From assembly GCF_012516395.1 (NCBI RefSeq), contig NZ_CP051206.1, positions 2,710,501 through 2,774,500 of the forward strand: DNA of 64,000 nt, given 5' to 3'. The notes under the pieces were generated by a model. It was not told the DNA's origin and did not search any database. It was given only the letters and a program-made list of their open reading frames with translations. Both the position numbers and the translations under genes were made by a program. Within the stretch, counting starts at the first letter, position 1. Each line of letters begins with the position of its first letter. The stretch is from Dolichospermum flos-aquae CCAP 1403/13F. Lineage in GTDB: Bacteria; Cyanobacteriota; Cyanobacteriia; Cyanobacteriales; Nostocaceae. Below are positions 26,105 through 33,981 of this stretch, piece after piece.

Positions 26105-29100
26105 CTATTTTAATTTTCTTGCAGCTAAATATTGATACATTTGCCAACGGGTATTAACATCTGCTTGGGATTCTTTGAGGAGTTCTTTTGCCGTTTCTGG
26201 GTTAATTTTCGTCAACATTTTAAAACGGTTTTCCATGTACATGGAATTTTCTATTGGTATGTGAGGGGTACGGGAATCAAGTTGTAAAGGGTTTTCTCCC
26301 TGTTGTAATCTGTCGGGGTGATAGCGATATAATAACCAGCGTCCAGAGTCTACAGCAGCCTTTTGGTTTTGCATGGCTGTACTCATGTTGATACCGTGAG
26401 CAATACAATGACTGTAGGCAATAATTAATGATGGACCGTCGTAAGCTTCGGCTTCTAAGAAAGTTTTCAGGGTTTGTTCATCTTTTGCGCCCATTGCTAC
26501 ACTAGCAACATAAACATTACCGTAGGTCATGGCAATTAAACCCAAATCTTTCTTAGTTGTAGGTTTACCACCTGCGGCAAATTTTGCCACTGCACCTTTA
26601 GGGGTAGATTTGGACATTTGACCACCAGTATTAGAATAAACTTCTGTGTCTAATACGAGAATATTAACGTTGCGTCCACTAGCAATTACATGATCTAATC
26701 CACCATAACCAATATCATACGCCCAACCGTCACCACCAATGATCCAAACACTTTTTTTCACTAAATAATCAACGAGGGATTGAAGATTTTTAAACGCAGA
26801 TAAACGCAGATAAACGCTAATAGAATCCTCTTTCATCTGCGTTAATCTGTGTTCATCTGCGGTGATAATTTCTTTTAATTTTCCTTTGAGAATAGCAATT
26901 CGTTCACGTTGAGAGTAAATATCCGATTCGTCTTTTTGTTCTGCGGTGAGAATATCTGTAACTAGAGTTTCACCTATTTGGGGTGCAAGTTGTTGGAGTA
27001 AATAAGCTGCAAATTCCGCTTGTTTATCTATGGAAACGCGGAAACCTAAGCCAAATTCGGCGTTATCTTCAAATAGACTGTTAGACCATGCTGGCCCCCT
27101 ACCTGCGGCGTTTTTTGCCCAAGGTGTGGTGGGTAAGTTACCACCATAGATAGAGGAACAACCGGTGGCGTTGGCGACGATCATGCGATCGCCAAATAAT
27201 TGTGTTACTAATTTAATATAAGGTGTTTCTCCACATCCAGCACAAGCACCAGAAAACTCAAACAACGGTTCTTGCATTTGTTGTTGATTAATATGATTCA
27301 ACTGCAAATTTCGTCTATCTGGGTTAGGGAGATTTAAGAAGAAATCCCAATTTTCTCGTTCTTGTTCTCGCAATGGTTTTTGTGCTGCCATATTAATGGC
27401 TTTTTTGCGCGGTTCGGCTTTATTTTTTGCGGGACAAACATCAACACAAATACCGCAACCTGTACAATCTTCTGCTGCTACTTGAATGGTAAACTTTAAA
27501 TCATGCCAATCATGTTCTTTGGCATTGGCACTTTTAAAAGTTGTTGGGGCATTTTCTAATTCTTCTGGTGCATATACTTTAGCGCGAATGACACTATGAG
27601 GACACACCATCACACATTTACCACATTGAATACAAACGTCAGCATCCCAAACCGGAATTTCTTCAGCAATATTGCGTTTTTCCCATTTAGATGTTCCTGT
27701 GGGATATGTACCATCTACAGGTAATGCACTCACAGGTAAATCATCACCTTCACGGACTATCATTTTCCCTAATACATTGCGGACAAATGCAGGTGCATAA
27801 TCGGGGATTGAGGACACTCTTATATTTTCTTGTTCCCTGCGATGCACTGAGCTTGTCGAAGTGTTCCCCGTTCCCCGTTCCCTAATTTCATAGAGATTTT
27901 CCAAGGTTTTATCAACGGCTTGAATATTCATTTGTACGATTTCTTCGCCTTTTTTACTGTAGGCTTTACAGATAGATTTTTTAATTTGATCTATAGCTTC
28001 TTCTCTTGGTAAAACACCGGAAATGGCAAAGAAACAAACCTGCATAACGGTGTTAATATGTCCACCCATTCCGGCTTCACGGGCGACTTTGTAGGCATTG
28101 ATTACATAGAATTTGATATTTTTGTTAATTATCTCTGTTTGCATTGCAGCAGGTAATTTATTCCAAATTTCATCTTTGTGATAATGTGAATTTAGTAAAA
28201 AAGTGCCACCAGGAATAATATCTTTCAATATGGGAAATTTTTCTACAAAGTCCCATTGATGACAAGCGACAAAATTAGCTTTAGTGATTAAATAAGTAGA
28301 ATGAATTGGTTGAGAACCAAAACGCAAATGAGAGACTGTGACTGAACCAGATTTTTTAGAATCATAAACAAAATAACCTTGGGCAAAATTATCTGTTTCT
28401 TCTCCAATGATTTTGATGGAATTTTTATTTGCCCCTACTGTACCATCTGCACCCAAACCGTAGAAAATTGCCCTAACTATATTGTCGGCTTCTATATTAA
28501 ATTCGGGATTATATGTTAAACTGGTATGAGTAACATCATCATTAATCCCCACAGTAAAATGATTTTTTGGTTTCTCCACATCTAAATTATCAAATACCGC
28601 TTTTACCATTGCTGGTGTAAATTCTTTAGATGATAAACCATATCTACCTCCCACAACTTTAATTTTGTGAAGTTGGTTTTCTGCCAAAGCTGTAACTACA
28701 TCTATATATAAAGGTTCACCAATTGCCCCTGATTCTTTCGTTCTATCTAAAACGGCAATTATCCGGGTTGTTTTGGGCAGAGAATTAATAAATCTTTGGG
28801 TATCAAAGGGACGATATAATCTAACTTTGATAATTCCCACTTTTTCACCTTGTTGATTGAGATAATCTACGGTTTCATGAACTGTTTCGCAACCAGAACC
28901 CATGAGAATAATTATTTTTTCTGCTTCTAAATGTCCATGATAATCAAATAGTTGATATTGTCTCCCCGTCATTGCAGCAAATTCATCCATTACCTGTTGA
29001 GTAATATCTGGACAAGCGAGATAAAAAGAGTTTACTGTTTCTCTAGCTTGAAAATAAACATCAGGGTTTTGCGCCGTTCCTCGTAATACCGGGTTATCAG

Positions 29101-29731
29101 GTGTTAAAGCCCGTAAACGATGGGCAATTACTAAGTCTAAAGGAATAAATTTTTGTAAGTCTGGAGTTGTTAAGATTTCTACTTTATTGACTTCGTGGGA
29201 AGTGCGAAAACCATCAAAAAAGTGTAAGTAAGGTATGCGAGATGATAAAGTTGCTTTTGTGGAAATTAGGGCAAAATCATGGGCTTCTTGCACAGAAGCA
29301 GCGCATAACATGGCAAAACCTGTAGTTCTTGTGGCCATGACATCACTATGATCTCCGAAAATGGAAAGGGCTTGGGCTGCAAGCGATCGCGCCGCAATAT
29401 GAAATACTGTAGGTGTAAGTTCACCAGCAATTTTGTACATATTTGGTAGCATCAACATTAACCCCTGAGATGCTGTAAATGTGGTTGTCAGTGAACCCGT
29501 TTGTAAAGCCCCATGTACAGCACCCGCAACCCCCCCTTCACTCTGCAACTGTACCACCGCAGGAACTGTTCCCCAGATGTTCGGTTTTCCCTCACTCATC
29601 CAAGTATCAGACCATTCCGCCATCGGTGAAGATGGGGTAATTGGGTAAATGGCAATAACTTCGTTTAGTTGGTAAACGACTTTAGCTACAGCTTCATTAC
29701 CATCTATAGTTGCAAAGGTTCTCATCTTCAT
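26105..29731 (-). CDS. nifJ: Pyruvate:ferredoxin (flavodoxin) oxidoreductase
   Basis: The 1208-residue single-chain PFOR oxidises pyruvate and CoA to acetyl-CoA and CO2, reducing ferredoxin or flavodoxin. Domains: an N-terminal pyrimidine-binding part (YPITPSSPMAEWSD, about residues 29-42), a CoA-binding part, a gamma domain, two 4Fe-4S ferredoxin motifs (CIQCGKCVMVCP about 697 and CTGCGICVDVCP about 753), and a thiamine diphosphate domain with CAGCGETPY (about 828) and GGDGWAYDIGYGG (about 1000). Two in-frame repeat pieces interrupt it: GTGNTSTSSVHRREQE near residue 640 and ADEHRLTQMKEDSISVYLRL near residue 960. The motifs suggest it is functional. The enzyme supports fermentation and can feed electrons to nitrogenase or hydrogenase. 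Confidence 0.96.
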   Translation of the reverse strand: MKMRTFATIDGNEAVAKVVYQLNEVIAIYPITPSSPMAEWSDTWMSEGKPNIWGTVPAVVQLQSEGGVAGAVHGALQTGSLTTTFTASQGLMLMLPNMYKIAGELTPTVFHIAARSLAAQALSIFGDHSDVMATRTTGFAMLCAASVQEAHDFALISTKATLSSRIPYLHFFDGFRTSHEVNKVEILTTPDLQKFIPLDLVIAHRLRALTPDNPVLRGTAQNPDVYFQARETVNSFYLACPDITQQVMDEFAAMTGRQYQLFDYHGHLEAEKIIILMGSGCETVHETVDYLNQQGEKVGIIKVRLYRPFDTQRFINSLPKTTRIIAVLDRTKESGAIGEPLYIDVVTALAENQLHKIKVVGGRYGLSSKEFTPAMVKAVFDNLDVEKPKNHFTVGINDDVTHTSLTYNPEFNIEADNIVRAIFYGLGADGTVGANKNSIKIIGEETDNFAQGYFVYDSKKSGSVTVSHLRFGSQPIHSTYLITKANFVACHQWDFVEKFPILKDIIPGGTFLLNSHYHKDEIWNKLPAAMQTEIINKNIKFYVINAYKVAREAGMGGHINTVMQVCFFAISGVLPREEAIDQIKKSICKAYSKKGEEIVQMNIQAVDKTLENLYEIRERGTGNTSTSSVHRREQENIRVSSIPDYAPAFVRNVLGKMIVREGDDLPVSALPVDGTYPTGTSKWEKRNIAEEIPVWDADVCIQCGKCVMVCPHSVIRAKVYAPEELENAPTTFKSANAKEHDWHDLKFTIQVAAEDCTGCGICVDVCPAKNKAEPRKKAINMAAQKPLREQERENWDFFLNLPNPDRRNLQLNHINQQQMQEPLFEFSGACAGCGETPYIKLVTQLFGDRMIVANATGCSSIYGGNLPTTPWAKNAAGRGPAWSNSLFEDNAEFGLGFRVSIDKQAEFAAYLLQQLAPQIGETLVTDILTAEQKDESDIYSQRERIAILKGKLKEIITADEHRLTQMKEDSISVYLRLSAFKNLQSLVDYLVKKSVWIIGGDGWAYDIGYGGLDHVIASGRNVNILVLDTEVYSNTGGQMSKSTPKGAVAKFAAGGKPTTKKDLGLIAMTYGNVYVASVAMGAKDEQTLKTFLEAEAYDGPSLIIAYSHCIAHGINMSTAMQNQKAAVDSGRWLLYRYHPDRLQQGENPLQLDSRTPHIPIENSMYMENRFKMLTKINPETAKELLKESQADVNTRWQMYQYLAARKLK
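26791..26872 (-). repeat. Imperfect palindromic repeat inserted in frame in nifJ (C-terminal part)
   Basis: AAACGCAGATAAACGCAGAT at 26792 and ATCTGCGTTAATCTGTGTTC at 26836 form inverted arms. This is a common dispersed intergenic repeat. On the coding strand it reads ITADEHRLTQMKEDSI, then SVYLRLSAF, between the pyrophosphate-binding segments of the PFOR thiamine domain. Confidence 0.78.
27815..27885 (-). repeat. Composite repeat inserted in frame in nifJ (central part)
   Basis: On the coding strand, GGGAACGGGGAACGGGGAAC (a GGGAACA-type tandem repeat) runs into ACTTCGACAAGCTCAGTGCA and TCGCAGGGAACA. Both parts are dispersed intergenic repeats in this window (54169-54254 and about 46953-46985). 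They are translated as REREGTGNTSTSSVHRREQE-like sequence before the ferredoxin domain. Confidence 0.75.
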
Positions 29732-29875
29732 CTTCCTTTATCTTGAAGAACTACTAAATTTCGGGTAATTGGTGTTTTCCTAGCCCCAAATTCCCTAGTT
29801 TTTACATTCAACTGAAAAATCAGCAGAAACTTCCATCTATTAAAATCATAATTATAGGATAGTTCATAGAAAATC

Positions 29876-29901
29876 CCCCCGTACTAAATTTAGTATGGGG
29901 G
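29876..29901 (-). terminator. Terminator hairpin after the HetP-like gene
   Basis: CCCCCGTACTAAATTTAGTA then TGGGGG is a near-perfect palindrome. On the minus strand it is followed by GATTTTCTATG. It lies 120 bases past the stop of the HetP-like gene and upstream of nifJ, so it probably separates the two transcripts. Confidence 0.6.
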
Positions 29902-30020
29902 CTAGATGAGAACAAAATCCCAAATTATTGGTTTTAAGGAATAATTCTCTGCTAAGTTCCTCTAACTTTTGGCGTAGTAATTGAGATAAATCTCTGTAGT
30001 TAAGACTATTCACAAAAGAC

Positions 30021-30257
30021 TTAAATATCTGTTTTTGGTTTACTAGCTGTTCCAGGATCTTGACGGTTTTCTTTAATCAATCGGCTGTAAGTCCGCTGGG
30101 GAATATAGTGAATTGGATTGTAATCAATACAACGTAAAATCAGCACACAAGCCCAAGAATACCGTCCATCAGCAATAGCTTCAATGATACGATTGAACTG
30201 TTCGGGAGCGATGGCACTATGAAAATCGTTCTGAGAAGAAGAAGCTTGATAGTTCAT
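30021..30257 (-). CDS. HetP-family protein (heterocyst commitment-like)
   Basis: The protein is 78 residues. Its core APEQFNRIIEAIADGRYSWA followed by CVLILRCIDYNPIHYIPQRT and YSRLIKENRQ matches the conserved domain of HetP and its small paralogues. In Anabaena these act downstream of HetR in committing cells to heterocyst fate. Known from the family: HetP itself promotes commitment and paralogues can delay it. This short form is nearly all domain, with little else at either end. It lies between nifJ and sucrose synthase, with a terminator of its own. I assign family, not a specific paralogue. Confidence 0.8.
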   Translation of the reverse strand: MNYQASSSQNDFHSAIAPEQFNRIIEAIADGRYSWACVLILRCIDYNPIHYIPQRTYSRLIKENRQDPGTASKPKTDI

Positions 30258-31414
30258 GACTAACCCTGATCTAATCTTGTAGGATTGAAAGTTAATAAGT
30301 TGTCATAATTCAGAACAGAAAATCTTTTTAGTCAAGCCTTTTAACTCCTGATTACTGATCTCCTAAATTCTGAATTATAGAAAAAATCAATGGGATATTT
30401 GAGGTGGCAGGATTATCTGCCCGTGATATGTAAAGGATTTAATTCTCTTGGTAAATAACTTCGATATCTAAGTTCGAGTATAGCGATAACTTACCGATTA
30501 AATATCAACATTATTTGTGGTTATCAGAGAACTTTATGAATTTTCTGTGAGGTTTAGTGAGCAGTGGTATCCATTTAATTAGGGGTGTATCATTGGCAAT
30601 TGGTGATCTAAATAGATTAAGTTCTGAAATTTTCGATTGTAAAGACTGGAAAATTACCAACCACATTACCCTTGTGTTAGTAAAAAATATAAGCAAATTC
30701 CTAGCATTTCCTGTCCACCTTGATTGTTTGGTAAAAAATAGGAAATACAGATATTTGGATTATGACACTATTTAAATAGTCATACAACCTTGAAATCTTT
30801 CCTGGCTTCAGTTTTGTAAATACTCCTTGTCACACTATTATATGCAGAATACTATGTTTTCCCTATCTGGTACGCCGAATTGGCAATTTGTTTCTCTAAA
30901 TAGTACAGAAAATGTCAGTTCTAACTTGCGGATTAAATGACTGTTTAAACACTGTCACAAGGGAGATTTACAAAACTGTAAATGGCATAAAGATATAAAT
31001 TTATTTTTGGCTATTTTTAATTTTCTGGCTAAATTAGTTACACTTCATCACGAAATACTTAACGTCTTAAAGTTGTTGAGGATATAAGTATTCAGGTTTT
31101 GACGAATTGAGTAATATTTATAGATGTAATATTTAATTTTTACTGCAATAGACTCTTATAAAAGTGGCACAAGTAAAGTTTACAAAATGGTAATTAATAG
31201 CAACAAAGCCAAATTGGTAGTTATTGAGTTGAAATTAGTGATTGCTAAAATTTTATCTATTCCCTGTCATCTAACTAATAGATACTTCTCTATCTATAAG
31301 AGGAGGTAAGGGTTCATCCTTTAGCTAGAAGTAAATAATTGAGTAACTTATTTACTATTAACCTGAAATAGTATCTCAATAATCCTAACTTTAGCTAGAG
31401 TTTGGTAATGTACA
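30258..31414. other. Long intergenic region upstream of sucrose synthase
   Basis: This is 1157 bp of AT-rich sequence without a supported gene. A 72-codon frame at 30557-30775 has an antisense frame of similar length and looks accidental. The stretch probably includes the divergent promoters of the HetP-like and sucrose synthase genes. No clear NtcA-type GTA-N8-TAC site stood out by eye. Confidence 0.5.
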
Positions 31415-33826
31415 ATGTATAAATTAGTGCAAACTATTGTTAACAGTGATGAAAAAAATGTTTTAGGTGACTTTATCTTAGAATTAGGCAAGGATCATAA
31501 ACGTTACTTTTTAAGAAATGAGATTCTACAAGCTTTTGCAGATTATTGTCACCAATTCCCAAAACCCGCTTATTTTTATCACTCTTCCTCTTTAGGGACA
31601 TTCATTCAATACACCCATGAAATAATTTTAGATGGTGAAAATACTTGGTTTATAGTTAGACCAAAGATTGCGAGTCAAGAAGTATGGTTATTAAGCGCGG
31701 ACTTGACTAAGTTTGAGTTAATGACACCGAAAGCATTATTAGATGTGAGCGATCGCTTAGTAAAGCGTTATCAACCGCACATTTTAGAAATTGATCTCCA
31801 TCCCTTTTATTCAGCAGCACCAAGAATTGATGATTCCAGAAATATTGGCCAAGGTTTAACCGTTCTTAATCATTATTTTTGTAATCAAGCATTGACAGAT
31901 CCTGAATATTGGATTGACGCATTATTTCAATCATTAAAAAGATTAGAATATAACGGCATCAAATTATTAATTAGTAATCATATTCATTCAGGTTTGCAAC
32001 TAACAAAGCAAATCAAACTAGCGTTAGAATTTGTGAGTCATTTATCCCCCCAGACACCATATATAAAATTTAAATTTCATCTTCAAGAACTCGGTTTAGA
32101 ACCAGGTTGGGGTAATAATGCAGCCAGAGTCAGAGAAACCTTAGAACTGCTGGAAAGACTCATGGATAATCCCGAACCTGCAATTTTAGAAACCTTTGTT
32201 TCTCGCATTTGTGCAGTTTTCCGCGTCGTCCTTATTTCTATCCATGGTTGGGTTGCACAAGAAGATGTTTTAGGCAGAGATGAAACATTAGGACAAGTTA
32301 TTTATGTTTTAGAACAAGCCCGCAGTTTAGAAAATAAAATGCGGGCAGAAATTAAACTTGCAGGTTTAGATACATTAGGAATTAAACCCCATATCATTAT
32401 ATTAACTCGACTGATTCCCAATTGTGAAGGCACATTTTGTAACTTACCATTAGAAAAAGTTGATGGTACAGAAAATGCTTGGATTTTGCGCGTTCCTTTT
32501 GCAGAATCTCGACCGGAAATTACCAACAACTGGATTTCTAAATTTGAAATTTGGCCTTATTTAGAAAAATTTGCTCTTGATGCCGAAGCAGAACTTTTAA
32601 AACAATTCCAAGGAAAGCCCAATCTCATTATTGGTAACTACAGTGACGGGAACTTAGTTGCTTTTATTCTCTCCCGGAAAATGAAAGTTACCCAATGTAA
32701 TATTGCCCATTCCCTCGAAAAACCTAAATATCTATTTAGTAACTTATATTGGCAAGATTTAGAAGCACAATATCACTTTTCTGCCCAATTTACCGCTGAT
32801 TTAATCAGTATGAATGCCGCAGATTTTATTATCACATCATCCTATCAAGAAATTGTAGGTACACCAGATACAATGGGACAATATGAATCTTATAAATGTT
32901 TCACCATGCCCAACTTATATCATGTAATTGATGGCATTGATTTATTTAGCCCTAAATTCAATGTGGTATTACCAGGAGTCAGTGAAAATATATTTTTTCC
33001 CTACAACCAAACAACAAATAGAGAATCCCAGCGTCGTCAACATATCCAAGACCTAATTTTCCATCAAGAACACCCAGAAATTCTCGGTAAATTAGATCAT
33101 CCTCATAAAAAACCGATCTTTTCCGTTAGTCCCATTACCTCAATTAAAAACCTCACAGGTTTAGTTGAATGTTTCGGTAAAAGTGAAGAATTACAAAAGC
33201 ATAGTAACCTAATTTTATTAACCAGTAAACTTCATCCAGACTTAGGAACAAACTCCGAAGAAATTCAAGAAATAGCAAAAATTCATGCGATTATTGATCA
33301 ATATCATCTTCACCATAAAATCCGCTGGTTGGGAATGCGTCTTCCTCTCCGCGATATTGCTGAAACCTATCGTGTAATTGCCGATTTTCAAGGGATTTAT
33401 ATTCACTTTGCCCTTTATGAATCCTTTAGCAGAAGTATTTTAGAAGCAATGATTTCTGGATTACCAACTTTTACAACTCAATTTGGTGGTTCATTAGAAA
33501 TTATTGAAAACCATGATCAAGGCTTTAACCTCAACCCCACAGACTTAGCAGGAACAGCCAAAACAATTATCAACTTCTTAGAAAAATGTGAAAATTATCC
33601 AGAACATTGGCTAGAAAATTCTCAATGGATGATTGAACGCATTCGCCATAAATATAACTGGAATTCCCACACAAATCAACTCCTGTTATTAACGAAAATG
33701 TTTAGCTTTTGGAACTTCATCTATCCCGAAGATAACGAAGCCAGAGATCGTTATATGGAAAGTTTATTTCATCTTCTTTATAAACCTATCGCTGATCATA
33801 TTTTATCAGAACACATTCATCAGTAA
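31415..33826 (+). CDS. susA: Sucrose synthase
   Basis: This 803-residue GT4 enzyme catalyses the reversible reaction of sucrose and a nucleoside diphosphate to NDP-glucose and fructose; in cyanobacteria it mainly cleaves. The N-terminal half is the sucrose synthase-specific region (GWGNNAARVRETLELLERLM about residue 228). The GT-B part includes NLIIGNYSDGN, CNIAHSLEKPKY, and the E-X7-E motif ESFSRSILEAM (about 669). Length matches the family. ATG 31415 (MYKLVQTIVNSDEKNV) is in the expected place; the ribosome site is weak. It is followed after 155 bp, which contain a repeat element, by the GH65-phosphoglucomutase fusion on the same strand. Confidence 0.95.
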   Translation: MYKLVQTIVNSDEKNVLGDFILELGKDHKRYFLRNEILQAFADYCHQFPKPAYFYHSSSLGTFIQYTHEIILDGENTWFIVRPKIASQEVWLLSADLTKFELMTPKALLDVSDRLVKRYQPHILEIDLHPFYSAAPRIDDSRNIGQGLTVLNHYFCNQALTDPEYWIDALFQSLKRLEYNGIKLLISNHIHSGLQLTKQIKLALEFVSHLSPQTPYIKFKFHLQELGLEPGWGNNAARVRETLELLERLMDNPEPAILETFVSRICAVFRVVLISIHGWVAQEDVLGRDETLGQVIYVLEQARSLENKMRAEIKLAGLDTLGIKPHIIILTRLIPNCEGTFCNLPLEKVDGTENAWILRVPFAESRPEITNNWISKFEIWPYLEKFALDAEAELLKQFQGKPNLIIGNYSDGNLVAFILSRKMKVTQCNIAHSLEKPKYLFSNLYWQDLEAQYHFSAQFTADLISMNAADFIITSSYQEIVGTPDTMGQYESYKCFTMPNLYHVIDGIDLFSPKFNVVLPGVSENIFFPYNQTTNRESQRRQHIQDLIFHQEHPEILGKLDHPHKKPIFSVSPITSIKNLTGLVECFGKSEELQKHSNLILLTSKLHPDLGTNSEEIQEIAKIHAIIDQYHLHHKIRWLGMRLPLRDIAETYRVIADFQGIYIHFALYESFSRSILEAMISGLPTFTTQFGGSLEIIENHDQGFNLNPTDLAGTAKTIINFLEKCENYPEHWLENSQWMIERIRHKYNWNSHTNQLLLLTKMFSFWNFIYPEDNEARDRYMESLFHLLYKPIADHILSEHIHQ

Positions 33827-33837
33827 AAATAAAAATT

Positions 33838-33935
33838 GTAGGTTGGGTAGAACGAAGTGAAACCCAACATTTGCAGAAGTTTGTTGAATTTCATTTACAG
33901 GAGTTTGTTGGGTTTCGTACCTCAACCCAACCTAC
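33838..33935. repeat. GTAGGTTGGGT palindromic repeat, copy 4
   Basis: Outer arms GTAGGTTGGGT and ACCCAACCTAC, inner arms GTGAAACCCAACA and TGTTGGGTTTCG. It fills most of the gap between sucrose synthase and the GH65 fusion gene. Confidence 0.8.
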
Positions 33936-33981
33936 GTAAATCTTAAATATTCAAAAAAACAAAAATACCTAATCTATTATC

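Noticed and set aside
30557-30775. A 72-codon frame on the plus strand
   Set aside because: An antisense frame of similar size overlaps it, there is no ribosome site, and the composition does not look like protein.
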